Positions 28,514 through 37,900 of a DNA stretch of 64,000 nucleotides are shown in pieces. The DNA is taken from positions 1 to 64,000 of the forward strand of contig CAYNPO010000001.1 of NCBI GenBank assembly GCA_964399165.1, written 5' to 3'. A program made the position numbers and the translations under genes. The notes beneath the pieces were generated by a model. The model saw only the letters and a program-made list of their open reading frames with translations. It was not told the origin of the DNA and did no database searches. Origin of the DNA: UBA6144 sp964399165. Its GTDB lineage: Bacteria > Bdellovibrionota > Bacteriovoracia > Bacteriovoracales > Bacteriovoracaceae. The first letter of the stretch is position 1. Each line of letters starts with the position of its first letter.

Positions 28514-28882
28514 ATGAAATCCCTGCTAATCGCGCTTTCCCTGACCGCTTCCTTCGCCGCCGCCGCCACCGACATGCTGTGTACCGGCGACCACGGGGGC
28601 CAAGAAATCCGTTACGCGGTCTCCTTCGAGGGCGCGCGCGCCAACTCCATGGTCGTCACCTTGGGCGGCGTCGAGCTGGGCCGCTACGCCGGCGAGACCA
28701 TCGAGGGTTACATGTACGGCGTTCCCGGTTCCATGGAAGTGATGGTGCTGGGCGCTTCCGCTACCGACGAGGAGGAGATGGTCGCTTTCGCCCGCCTGCA
28801 GGACGGGGACGAGGACCGAGCGGTGGGGACCTTCTACAAGGGTGACCACGCCATCGAAGCATCGCTGACCTGCGCCCCCTGA
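28514..28882 (+). CDS. Small exported cysteine-pair protein C
   Basis: 122 aa, a paralogue of the preceding gene: signal peptide (MKSLLIALSLTASFAAAA), CTGDHGGQEIRYAVSFEG, GVELGRYAGETIEG and a C-terminal SLTCAP. It starts 25 bases after protein B with an AAGGAG ribosome site, so the two are co-transcribed. Function unknown. The mature protein is acidic. It converges on the polyprenyl synthase gene. Confidence 0.72.
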   Translation: MKSLLIALSLTASFAAAATDMLCTGDHGGQEIRYAVSFEGARANSMVVTLGGVELGRYAGETIEGYMYGVPGSMEVMVLGASATDEEEMVAFARLQDGDEDRAVGTFYKGDHAIEASLTCAP

Positions 28883-28889
28883 GGGGCGC

Positions 28890-29849
28890 TCACGCGGGGG
28901 TAAAACCCTCGCGCACCTTCGCCAGCATCTTCGCGAAGACGGGAATGCTGGCGGGGGAGCAGCCTTCCGCCAGCCCCGCGAAGAGGGAGTTCAACCGCGC
29001 CTCGAGCTGGCGCGAGTCCTCCACCACCACGTCGATCGCCTGTTGCACTTCCGCCCCGGGCGGGAATTTCCCGTGGCGCGGGAATTCCTTGAGGGCATCC
29101 CGCAGGTGCGGCTGGCGCGAGAGCAGGGTGGAGGTCACGAAGTTGAGTTGCCCGTTGTGCAGGTCCTGCGCGAGCGGCTTCCCGGAGCGGGGGTTAAAGT
29201 CGTTCACGTCGTCCAGCATCTGGAAGAACACGCCGATGCCGTCGCCCAGCTCGCGGCAGGCGCGCAGCTCACCTTCCGGCCGGCGGGCGAGTTTGGCGGG
29301 CGTCACGCACGCCCACACCATCAGGGCGCCGGTCTTTTTGCTCGCCACCGCCTCGAGGTCGGCGCGTCCCGCTTCGAAGCGCGTCTTCAGTCTGTGCTGG
29401 AGCCATTCGCCGTCGGCCAAATCCTTGATGGCGTCCGTGAGGTCGGTGATGAGTTCCAGGTTACCGGCCTCGCGGGAGAGGTCGCCGATCACCTTCGCCA
29501 AGAGGAAGTCCCCGGCCAGCACCGCGGTGGTGTTGCCGAAACGGTGGTTCAGGGTGGGGAACTGCCGGCGCTGAGTGGCGGCGTCGATGACGTCGTCATG
29601 GACCAGGGAAGCGGTGTGGGTCATCTCCACTGCTCGGGCGTAGGGGAGAAGGGTCTCCTCCGTCACGCCGAAAACCTGCCCGAACAAAAAGCACAGGGCG
29701 GGGCGGAAGCGTTTGCCTGAGTTCTCAAACAGCGAGCCGAGTTCCTGGGGGAGCCCCGATTGAGCGCGCTCGGCGGAAAAGTCGAAGCTCAGCCGTTCGA
29801 CGGCGCGGATGAGATCCAAACCTGGAGTGGCGGACGCGAGCACGGGCAC
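28890..29849 (-). CDS. ispB: Trans-type polyprenyl diphosphate synthase
   Basis: 319 aa prenyltransferase. The first aspartate-rich motif is HDDVIDAA (Asp85-Asp89), the second QMLDDVNDF (Asp213-Asp217), and the GKRFRP isopentenyl-diphosphate motif is at about 45-50. The residues before the first motif (THTASLVHDD) are small, favouring a long-chain (octaprenyl/nonaprenyl-type) product for quinone side chains, but chain length is inferred. The start is GTG at 29849; a second GTG at 29843 has a closer GAGG and is an alternative. Confidence 0.85.
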   Translation of the reverse strand: MPVLASATPGLDLIRAVERLSFDFSAERAQSGLPQELGSLFENSGKRFRPALCFLFGQVFGVTEETLLPYARAVEMTHTASLVHDDVIDAATQRRQFPTLNHRFGNTTAVLAGDFLLAKVIGDLSREAGNLELITDLTDAIKDLADGEWLQHRLKTRFEAGRADLEAVASKKTGALMVWACVTPAKLARRPEGELRACRELGDGIGVFFQMLDDVNDFNPRSGKPLAQDLHNGQLNFVTSTLLSRQPHLRDALKEFPRHGKFPPGAEVQQAIDVVVEDSRQLEARLNSLFAGLAEGCSPASIPVFAKMLAKVREGFTPA

Positions 29850-29900
29850 CTCGGGGAAAACGCTCCCCAGATTATGCGCGGGGCGGCTCCTTGGCCAGGC

Positions 29901-30791
29901 TCAATTATGAAGCTGCACGTTCAAGGTGGTAGCGCTTTTCAGGTGCAGATCGCGCTGGGGGTAACTCATTTCGATGCCGGCCTGGCGGAAAGCGGCGTCG
30001 ATCAAGAACCGCAGGTCGCTGGGGGCCTCCACTGAGGGGGGGAGACGGTCAATGTCGCACCAATAAATGCAACGGAACAGTAAGGCGGAATCGCCGAAAT
30101 CGTCGAAGCTCAAGCGCGGGGCGGGTTCTTTCTCGGCGTGGGGGTAGGAACGCACCACCCCCAACACGGTATTGTGCACTTTTTGGAGGTCGCTGCCATA
30201 AGAGACCCCGAACTTCACTTCTTGGCGGACCACCGAGTCTTCCAGCGTCCAGTTGAGAACGTTTTTCTCCAGGAAAGCGCTGTTGGGGATGATCCAATGC
30301 TTGTTGTCCAACGTGCGCAGGCGGGTGCTGCGGGTGCCGATGTCCGTGATGACGCCTTTGACCCCGTCCATTTCCACCACGTCTCCGACTTTCACCGGGC
30401 GCTCGAACATCAGGATCATGCCGGAGATGAAGTTGCTGACGACGTTCTGGGAACCGAAGCCCACACCGATGGCGAGCGCGCCGCCGACCACTGTGAAGAT
30501 GGTGAGCGGGATGCCCGCGAAGGTAAGGGCGAGGACCACGCAGAGGGCGAAACTGCCCATGAACACTAACCGGCGATAAGAGCCCAGCACGTTTTTTTCG
30601 TGCACGAAGGGCTCCACCAGGCGCCGCATGGTGAGGGAGGCGATGAAGCGCGAAACCCGGGTGGCCATGGCGAGCATGAGGAGGGCCATGACCAGGTTGC
30701 CGAGGGAAAGTTTGGTGCCTTGGACGGTCAGGAGTTTATGTCCCCACCATTCGCCCAACACACGTAGGTGTTCCGTGATTTCCGCCAGCAT
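29901..30791 (-). CDS. mscS: MscS-family mechanosensitive channel
   Basis: 296 aa. Three membrane helices in the N-terminal 130 residues are followed by the pore-lining helix (TVVGGALAIGVGFGSQNVVSNFISGMILMFERP), the beta domain starting VKVGDVVEMDGVKGVI with IGTRSTRLRTLDNKHWIIPNS, and a C-terminal alpha/beta domain. This is the classical small-conductance osmotic-downshock safety valve. It is immediately upstream of the prenyl synthase on the same strand (51 bases). Confidence 0.92.
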   Translation of the reverse strand: MLAEITEHLRVLGEWWGHKLLTVQGTKLSLGNLVMALLMLAMATRVSRFIASLTMRRLVEPFVHEKNVLGSYRRLVFMGSFALCVVLALTFAGIPLTIFTVVGGALAIGVGFGSQNVVSNFISGMILMFERPVKVGDVVEMDGVKGVITDIGTRSTRLRTLDNKHWIIPNSAFLEKNVLNWTLEDSVVRQEVKFGVSYGSDLQKVHNTVLGVVRSYPHAEKEPAPRLSFDDFGDSALLFRCIYWCDIDRLPPSVEAPSDLRFLIDAAFRQAGIEMSYPQRDLHLKSATTLNVQLHN

Positions 30792-30877
30792 GACAAGTCA
30801 CCGATTTATTGGAGTTTTGAGCTACCTTGCCTGCCCCCCGCTATTCCCGTCAAGCCCTCTCTTTTTTGCGCGGGTCG

Positions 30878-30906
30878 TGGACTGGCCCTCGGGTTGGGTA
30901 TATAAA
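30878..30906 (+). promoter_or_regulatory. Promoter of the TonB-domain gene, predicting a leaderless transcript
   Basis: -35 TGGACT (30878-30883), 17-base spacer, -10 TATAAA (30901-30906). The expected start of transcription (about 30913) falls within a few bases of the ATG at 30915, and no Shine-Dalgarno sequence precedes that ATG. Confidence 0.5.
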
Positions 30907-30914
30907 ACTCTGTC

Positions 30915-31547
30915 ATGACTTGGTTCGCCGACTCACCCCGTCTCCCCCACATAGCCCTGGTCCTGTGCCTGGCGCACGGGCTGCTTCTGACGGCTCAGTG
31001 GGCCCAAGAGGGTCGGGAGGGGGACGTTCCTCTGCGGCTGTCCGCACCGGTGCAAGTGAAGCTGGACGATGCCATCGCCGTGGCCGAGCTGCCCCGGGCC
31101 CGCCCGGTGGCTGCGAAACCGGTGGTCTCGCGCTCCGCCAAGCCGGCATCAGCGCCCCCCGAGGCGGTGGAGACCCACGCCGCTGCCGCACCTGAAAATC
31201 CCACAGGCAAAGGTCCTTACGCGGTGCCAGGACTGCGCTACCAAGTGAGCCAAGACTTGCAGCGCATCTACATCGACGCGATCCGTGAGCGCATCGAACT
31301 GAAAAAGCGGTTCCCTCTCCAGGCGCAACGCCTGGGGCAAACCGGTACGGTGGAAGTCACGTTTACAGTCATCCGGGACGGCAATATCATCAAGCCACGC
31401 GTGACACGGGCCTCGCCCTTCCGGCGCCTCAACGAATCCGCCCTGGAGACGGTGGCGGCGTTGGGCAGTTTCGGCCCCCTCCCCGAGAGCATCGAGGGCG
31501 GGGCCCTGGAAGTGACGTTGCCCATCCGCTACTCGCTCACGAACTGA
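30915..31547 (+). CDS. TonB C-terminal-domain energy transducer-like protein
   Basis: 210 aa: one N-terminal membrane anchor (HIALVLCLAHGLLLTAQWA), a proline/alanine-rich spacer across the periplasm (residues about 45-95) and a TonB C-terminal domain (LGQTGTVEVTFTVIRDGNIIKPRVTRASPFRRLNESAL). TonB proteins transmit energy from ExbB/ExbD to outer-membrane receptors, but no exbBD or receptor gene is here, so the partner is unknown; the spacer is short. The promoter placement suggests translation without a leader. Confidence 0.85.
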   Translation: MTWFADSPRLPHIALVLCLAHGLLLTAQWAQEGREGDVPLRLSAPVQVKLDDAIAVAELPRARPVAAKPVVSRSAKPASAPPEAVETHAAAAPENPTGKGPYAVPGLRYQVSQDLQRIYIDAIRERIELKKRFPLQAQRLGQTGTVEVTFTVIRDGNIIKPRVTRASPFRRLNESALETVAALGSFGPLPESIEGGALEVTLPIRYSLTN

Positions 31548-31574
31548 GCCAGTAACCCTCGCCAAGGACCTTCC

Positions 31575-32429
31575 ATGCACGTGACCAAGGCGCCCGTCGC
31601 TTGGCTCTTGCTGTTGACCCTCATGGGATGTGGGGCGCGCACGGGAGAAAATCCGGGAGCGGCGGAGATGAAGCCCCCGCTGGCGCGGCCCCAGGCGGAG
31701 GCTGAATCAGCTTCAGCCTGCGCAGTCGGGGCCCTCCCCACCAAACCTCGACAGGAAGACTTCCTCTCGTTCCCGAACTTCGGCCATCGGGGGGTGGGCC
31801 GCTGCCGCGCCCACGCGCTCCTCACCCAGCAAATGCTGCTGCTGGCGAACTTCCGCCCTGAGCTGCCCGCAGCTGTTGATTGCGAAACTCAGCGCGCAGC
31901 TTGTCGCTCCCATGTCTGGGAATTGCTGCGGAGGATGGGCAAGGGTGAGACGGTGGAGATCGCCGGTTGGGCCAACTTGGCCGAGTTTTCCGCCCAGCCC
32001 ACCGTGCGCTTCGTCCTGCGCGCCTGGATCATCTCCCATCCCGTGCGCTACTTCGCCAACCGCGTCCCTTTGCCCGGGCCCCGCCGCCTGGCGGTTTTCC
32101 AGGAGGCGCGCCGGCGCCTGGGCTTGGGCCACGTGCCCTATCTGGCCCTGCTGGGGCCATTGGTGGGGGACCACGGCGTCCTCGCCTATGCCGCTGAGAC
32201 CCGGGAGGGGCGCGACGTGCTGTGCGTGCGCGACCCCAACATCGTGCCGGAGGGCGGTAAAGAAGAGTGTCTCAGCTACCTCTTGGTCGATGGGGAAGAC
32301 GTGCGCTACGTGCGTGATGGACGTCCCGAGGACGTGCTCGCCCAACTGGATATCTTCAACGACGAGGATGAAAGAGTGGAGCTCTACCGGCGGGCGCTAT
32401 GCCCGTCAGAACACGGGGTCGTGCTCTAG
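31575..32429 (+). CDS. Lipoprotein with possible papain-like fold
   Basis: 284 aa with a lipobox LMGC (Cys19). The mature part contains NFGHRGVGRCRAHALLTQQ, later GDHGVLAYAAE and then VLCVRDPN. This order (Cys in a G-x-C-x-x-H/A-L helix start, His in H-G-V, Asp/Asn after a strand) resembles papain-like/C39-type cysteine peptidase folds, but the match is by eye and activity is unproven. It starts 28 bases after the TonB-domain gene with AAGGACC in front, so they are probably co-transcribed. It overlaps the convergent folE2 end by 24 bases. Confidence 0.6.
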   Translation: MHVTKAPVAWLLLLTLMGCGARTGENPGAAEMKPPLARPQAEAESASACAVGALPTKPRQEDFLSFPNFGHRGVGRCRAHALLTQQMLLLANFRPELPAAVDCETQRAACRSHVWELLRRMGKGETVEIAGWANLAEFSAQPTVRFVLRAWIISHPVRYFANRVPLPGPRRLAVFQEARRRLGLGHVPYLALLGPLVGDHGVLAYAAETREGRDVLCVRDPNIVPEGGKEECLSYLLVDGEDVRYVRDGRPEDVLAQLDIFNDEDERVELYRRALCPSEHGVVL

Positions 32430-33368
32430 ACCGCCGGGCACGCCCTTGTTGATCACCGCGCAGGCGTTGTGCGAGTGCAGCGACTCGAAATGCTCTAGGG
32501 ACACGATCCAGTCCTTGATGCGCGGTTCGGCGTTGAAGACCTTGTAGAGACGCTTGGAGGCGTGTTCCACGAACATGGGATTTTGGCCGTTGAGGATGGC
32601 GAAGGCCTGCTCGTCCACGCGCTTGACCAGGCTCTGGGTCTCTGTCGGGATGGCCTCGCGCAAAAGCGCGATGAGGTCTTCCATGCTGAAAGGGGCGCCT
32701 TGGGCGATCTCCACTTTGGCGGTGGCCCGGGAGCGCTGGCCGTGGGCCACGCCGATGCCGTTGCCCTCGTTGGAGAGGCCCGCGGCGTAGTCGGCCTCGT
32801 ACTGCTTGGCCATGGAGAGGGAGCAGGGGCACACGCTGGAGTACTCGTACTCCAGCGTGAGGAACAGGCGGAAGCCCGTTTCCTGGGTTTCCCTGGCCTC
32901 CATCTGGGTGCGGTAGTACTGCCAGCCCCAGTTGTGGCTTTTCAGGGAGAGCTGCTTCACCGGGTAGTTGAAGGTGAGCCGCAGGAAAGCCTCACCTAGC
33001 TTGTCCTCGCCCTCATGGTCGCGCAATTCTGCGCGGTAGCGGGCGAGCACGTTCTTGAAGAAGGTGGCGCACACCGGTTTTGCCGCCCCTTCGTCTTGCA
33101 GGATGGAACACAGCCGGCTCATGTTGATGCCGGTTTTTCCCGCCGGGCAGTTCACGTACATGCTGGCCACGCAGTCGTGGTTCATGACGGAGCCGTCCCG
33201 GTGGCGGAAGGTCAGTGGCACGCGGAAACGGTTGATCCCCACCCGCGGGATGGCGATGCCCTGGCGGTCGGGGAGTTTTTGAAAGTCATTGAGGCCGGTG
33301 GCGTCTTGGATGTCGCAGTTAAGGACTTTGTCTTCGATGCTGTCGGCGCTACGGGGGGTCTTTTCCAT
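32406..33368 (-). CDS. folE2: GTP cyclohydrolase I type IB
   Basis: Converts GTP to 7,8-dihydroneopterin triphosphate for folate, queuosine or other pterins. 320 aa. The type IB signature is present: VGINRFRVPL, the metal-binding Cys in YSSVCPCSLSMAK (Cys180, Cys182) and HSHNACAVI near the C-terminus. FolE2 enzymes are less strictly zinc-dependent than FolE1. No Zur-like site or riboswitch was recognised upstream. It is divergent from the efflux operon at 33522. Confidence 0.93.
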   Translation of the reverse strand: MEKTPRSADSIEDKVLNCDIQDATGLNDFQKLPDRQGIAIPRVGINRFRVPLTFRHRDGSVMNHDCVASMYVNCPAGKTGINMSRLCSILQDEGAAKPVCATFFKNVLARYRAELRDHEGEDKLGEAFLRLTFNYPVKQLSLKSHNWGWQYYRTQMEARETQETGFRLFLTLEYEYSSVCPCSLSMAKQYEADYAAGLSNEGNGIGVAHGQRSRATAKVEIAQGAPFSMEDLIALLREAIPTETQSLVKRVDEQAFAILNGQNPMFVEHASKRLYKVFNAEPRIKDWIVSLEHFESLHSHNACAVINKGVPGGLEHDPVF

Positions 33369-33449
33369 AATGAAACTCGGGGGTCTTTAAAGCAGGGTTG
33401 GCGGCCTCTGTCTAACGCTTTGAGTAAAAAGGACTGACTTTCTTTGTAC

Positions 33450-33478
33450 TTGAAGTCTCTTGAGAGGTTCTTTATAGT
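33450..33478 (+). promoter_or_regulatory. Sigma70-type promoter of the efflux operon
   Basis: -35 TTGAAG (33450-33455), 17-base spacer, -10 TATAGT (33473-33478). Transcription would start near 33485, inside or just before the inverted repeat at 33491-33508. Confidence 0.65.
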
Positions 33479-33490
33479 ACAAACGATTGC

Positions 33491-33508
33491 ATTAAACAAC
33501 TGTTTGAT
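33491..33508. promoter_or_regulatory. Candidate TetR-family operator
   Basis: Imperfect palindrome ATTAAACA-AC-TGTTTGAT with 7 of 8 arm positions complementary. It lies directly downstream of the -10 box and 13 bases before the first ATG of the operon, where a repressor would block initiation or elongation. The operon encodes its own TetR protein. Assignment is by position only. Confidence 0.45.
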
Positions 33509-33521
33509 TCGGGTGGTTTTC

Positions 33522-34988
33522 ATGATCTCCGTGCTTCTCGCGCTTTGCCTTTCCGGTTGGGCCTCGCCTCCACTGGTCCTCGAAGAAAAAAACCTCATGG
33601 AGCTGGGAAAAGGCGGAAGTATTCCGCGCCTCGATGAGATCCGCGCGCTCCTTTTACAGGCCCAGAGCGGTTTGCAAGGTGAAGAGGCCCGTTACTCCTG
33701 GGAGGCCTACGGGCACGGGGCCTACGGGGAAAACCGCGCCCGCCCTTTGATCAGCTTCGCACCGGTATACTCGCCCACGCGCGTGGCCGAGGTGGGCGTG
33801 CGCCGGGCGTTCAACCGCGGGGTGAGCGCCTCGCTGGGAGTGCGCACGGAGCAAATCACCGGCGCCACGCCGGTGTTCGCGGTGAAAAACGGCACCACCA
33901 CCACCTTGCGCCTGGGCGTGAGCATGGACCTCTGGCAGGACCTGATGGGTCGGGCGTCCCGGGCGCGCCTGGACGGCCTTGCCGCCGCCGAACAGCGCGC
34001 GCGCATCCAGGAGCAGGTCAACCGCGCCGCTTTCGGGGTGACCTTGAGACGCCTTTACTGGAATCTCGTCGCCAACGAACTGGCCCGGAGGATCACCCAA
34101 GGATTGTTGGACCAGGCCTTGGTGCAATCCACGGAGGCCAAACGTCGCTCGGCCAACTACATTGGTGACGCCGCGGACGTGGCCCGTTACGAGGCACAGG
34201 TGAGCTCCCGCCGCTCGTCCTTGGTGTCCCTGGACTATGAAAAAGCGACGCTGGTCCGCACTTTGGCCCAATTGGTGCCCGACCTTTCCCGCCGGGACGT
34301 GCAGGTGGCCTTCGGCGACCTGGATGCCACCGTGTCGGAGGTCTTGGCCTGCACCGGTGTGATTGGGGCCCGGGAAGACACTCCTCTCGAGTTTACCCGC
34401 CACGACGAGATGATCGCCCTTCTGCGGCAGGAGCGCGCCCAGGCCCTCGAAGCCAACCGCCGCTCCGGCGGGCCCAGGGTTTCCCTGGACGCCGACTATC
34501 GCACCACGGGCGTCTCCCGTGGGGACACCCACGCGGGCAGCATCGGCAACTCCTGGTCTGACATCAACGAGAATAACCGCACCGGGTTCCAGGTTGCGCT
34601 TAACGCCGCGGTTCCCCTGGACGGTAAGTCCGTGGGTGCGGAGAAGGCACGGGAGCAGTTGGAGGAGCGCCGTTTCGACGCCTCCATCCGCGGCATGGAG
34701 GCGGAAGTGCACGCCCTCCACAAGCAGCTTAAGAACAACGTGCGCCACTTGGTGGACGTCATCCGCTACCAGAAGGAAGGATCGGATCTTTTGCGCAAGC
34801 GATTGGCGCTTGAGCGCAAAAAGTACACCCAGGCCAGGATTTCCGTGGTTGACCTGGTCCAAGACCAAGACGCCTTGCTGGCCGCCGAGCTGGACGTGGT
34901 GCGCGCCCAGGCCACCATCCTGGAAACGCTCTTCGACTACCTGACCGTCTTCACCGATACCCCCTGTGACTTCAATAGGAAGATCTGA
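33522..34988 (+). CDS. TolC-like outer-membrane efflux factor
   Basis: 488 aa with a signal peptide (MISVLLALCLSGWAS). Two repeats of long helices are interrupted by strands, as in TolC/OEP proteins; the second repeat contains GFQVALNAAVPLDGKSVGAEKAREQLEERRFDASI and ends with the RISVVDLVQDQDALLAAELD segment typical of OEP domains. ATG 33522 gives a clean signal peptide; the upstream in-frame ATG at 33444 precedes the likely transcription start. The pump gene follows directly with an AGGAAG ribosome site. Confidence 0.85.
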   Translation: MISVLLALCLSGWASPPLVLEEKNLMELGKGGSIPRLDEIRALLLQAQSGLQGEEARYSWEAYGHGAYGENRARPLISFAPVYSPTRVAEVGVRRAFNRGVSASLGVRTEQITGATPVFAVKNGTTTTLRLGVSMDLWQDLMGRASRARLDGLAAAEQRARIQEQVNRAAFGVTLRRLYWNLVANELARRITQGLLDQALVQSTEAKRRSANYIGDAADVARYEAQVSSRRSSLVSLDYEKATLVRTLAQLVPDLSRRDVQVAFGDLDATVSEVLACTGVIGAREDTPLEFTRHDEMIALLRQERAQALEANRRSGGPRVSLDADYRTTGVSRGDTHAGSIGNSWSDINENNRTGFQVALNAAVPLDGKSVGAEKAREQLEERRFDASIRGMEAEVHALHKQLKNNVRHLVDVIRYQKEGSDLLRKRLALERKKYTQARISVVDLVQDQDALLAAELDVVRAQATILETLFDYLTVFTDTPCDFNRKI

Positions 34989-34989
34989 C

Positions 34990-37900
34990 ATGCGCAACCT
35001 CGCCAAGTTTTTCATCGAGAACCCCAAACTGACCTTCGTCTTTACTCTTTTCTTGCTGATCTGGGGCGCCATGGGGATCAGCCGCATGAACGCGGAGTCG
35101 TACCCCTCGGTGGACTTCGCCACCGCCATCATCGAGACGGAGTACTTCGGCGCCACGCCGGAGGATATCGAGGTCAAGATCACCAAGCCCATTGAGGACG
35201 AGATTCGCGGGGTCTCAGGACTCAAGGACGTCCGGTCCATCAGTCAAGCCGGCCGCAGCAAGATCGTGGTCCGCGTGGACATGGACAACCCCAAGGTGGT
35301 GGTCAAGGACGTCATGGGGGATCTCCAGCGCGCCATTGACCGCGCCAAGGACCTTCCCGAGGACTTGCGTGAAAAGCCCAAATTCACCGAAATCAAGAGC
35401 GAAGAGTTCGCCGCCCTCGAGCTGGCCGTCATCGGCGGCAACGACAAGCGCCGCCGCGACCTGGTCGCCGACGCCCTCAAGGAGGACATCGAGGACGACA
35501 AGAACGTCAAGGTCGTGAATGTGGACGGCTACCGTGAGCGCGAGTTCGAAATCGAGCTCTCCCGGGCCCGCCTGGACGCCTACCACATCGGCGTGGACGA
35601 GGTGCTGGCCAAGATTTCCGCGCGCAACGCCAACGTCCCTGGGGGGGAGGTCGAGACCAAGACCCTGCGCCGGCTGGTCAAGGTGGAGGGCAAAATCAAG
35701 AGCGCTGAGGAGCTGGCGGACGTCATCCTGCGCTCCAACCTGACCGGCCAGCAGGTGCGCCTGCGGGACGTCGCACGTGTGGAAGATGGGCAGGAGAAGG
35801 CCAGGACCCTCACCCGCTATGGCGGGAGGGAGGCGACGCTGCTCTCCGTCCTCAAGAAAGGCGGCGCGGACACGCTCAAGCTGGTGGCGAACGTGAACCC
35901 GCTGCTGGAGCGCTACCGTAAGCAGTATCCCGACCTGGAATTCACCGTATACAACGACGAGGGCGTGCGCGTGCAGCAGAAGCTGGACACATTGGCCTCG
36001 AACGCCGTTTTCGGCCTGGTCGTCGTCATTTCCGTCCTTTTGTTCTTCATGCCTGGCCGCGTGGGGGCCATGGTGGCCATGTCCTTGCCCGTGAGCCTCG
36101 CTGCGACCCTAGGTCTCATGCCTTCCTTCGGTCTTACGCTCAATTCCATCACCATCCTCGCCCTTATCATCGCCATGGGTATGCTGGTGGACAACAGCGT
36201 GGTGATCTCGGACGAATACGTCCGTCGGCGCCGGCTCGGGGACAGCTCCCTCAACGCCGCCCTCAACACGGTAGGGGAGTTGTGGATCCCCATCTCCGCC
36301 ACGGCCTTCACCACCATCGCCGCTTTCCTGCCGATGATGGTCACCACCGGGATCATGGGCCGCTTCATTTGGGCCATTCCCGTGGTGGTCACGGCCGCCC
36401 TGTGCTTTTGCCTGCTCGAGTGCTTCCTGTTGCTTCCCATGCGCCTGCACCTGGTGGCCGCCCGCATGCCAGTGGCGCTGGAAGAAGAAAAGAAACACGG
36501 CTGGTTTGAGAAGGTCTCCGGCGTTTTTGAGCGCTTCATGGCGAAGGTGGTGGATCACCGCTACCTCACGGCCTTGGCGATGCTGGGGGTGGTGGTCTTC
36601 TCCTTCATCGTCATCGGCGTGTTCAATAAGTTCATCCTGTTCCCAGCGGAGCAGACGGAAATGTACGTGGCCCGCCTGGAACTGCCGGTGAACACCAAAG
36701 TGGAGGAGACTTATCGGCACATGGCGATTCTCGAGGAGAAAATCCACGCCACCATGGGGCCCCAGGTGGTGAAGCACACCGTCTCATTCGCCGGCTCCCA
36801 GCTCGAAGACCCGGCGGATCCCAAGGGCCAAACCAACGACAACGTGGGTTTGGTCAAGATTTTCGCCACCGACCACGCCAAGAACAACATCCCTCACACG
36901 GAGGTGCTGCCTAAGCTGCGCACCATCAAGATGGATGGTGCGACCCTCCTCACCTTCGAGGAGCAGATCAACGGTCCGCCGGTGGGCAGCCCCATCTCCG
37001 TCACTTTCCGCTCCAACGACGGGGAAAGCCTGGACGCCCTTCTCGGGAAGGTCATGGCGGACGTGGGCAAGCTTCCCGGCGTCTTTGACCTCAAGATCGA
37101 CGACGTCTACGGGCCGGATGAGATTCAGGTGGACCTCGACTACGCCAAGGTCGACCAGCTGGGGCTCTCCACCCGCGCGGTGGGGAACACCCTGCGCACG
37201 GCGCTGACCGGAACCTTCGCCTCCGACGTCACGCTGGCCAACAAGGAGGCCCAGCTAAACGTGAAATTCGCCGACATTTCGAAAACCGGTGTAGACGACC
37301 TACAGAAGGTCCGGATCATGGATGCCCGGGGCAACCTGGTACCCATGTCCGTGCTGGGCGGGCTGCGGGAGACCCGGGGCACTCCCCAGGTCAAGCGCTT
37401 CGATTTCAAACGGGCCCGGACACTGCTGGGGAACGTGGACGTGGAGAAAACCACCTCCGTGGCCGCCAACCAGGCGGTGGCGGAGTCCTTCGCGCGCCAC
37501 CGCGCCGACCACCCGGACGTCTCGCTGGTGTTCGGGGGCGAACAGGAGAGCACCAACGAGTCCATGGCGAGCCTCGGTAACGCCATGGTGCTGGCCCTCA
37601 TCGGGATCTACGCCATCATGGTGTACATCTTCCGATCCTACCTGGCGCCGGGCCTCATCATGACCACCATTCCCCTGGGTCTACTGGGGATTTCGCTGGC
37701 CTTCTGGGCCCATGGGCGCCCGGTGGGCTTCCTGGCCATGATCGGCTGCATCGGCTTGGCGGGGATCATCGTCAACAATGGCATCATCCTTATCGACTTC
37801 ATCAACCAAATGAAGCAGGAGGGCAAGCTCCCGATGCGCGACATCCTCATCAAGGCCGCTACCATTCGCCTGCGCCCCGTGATGGCAACCTCCCTCACCA

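Noticed and set aside
33654..35240. 528-codon frame on the minus strand across the TolC-like gene
   Set aside because: Antisense to a well-supported TolC-like protein; composition is typical of a shadow frame.
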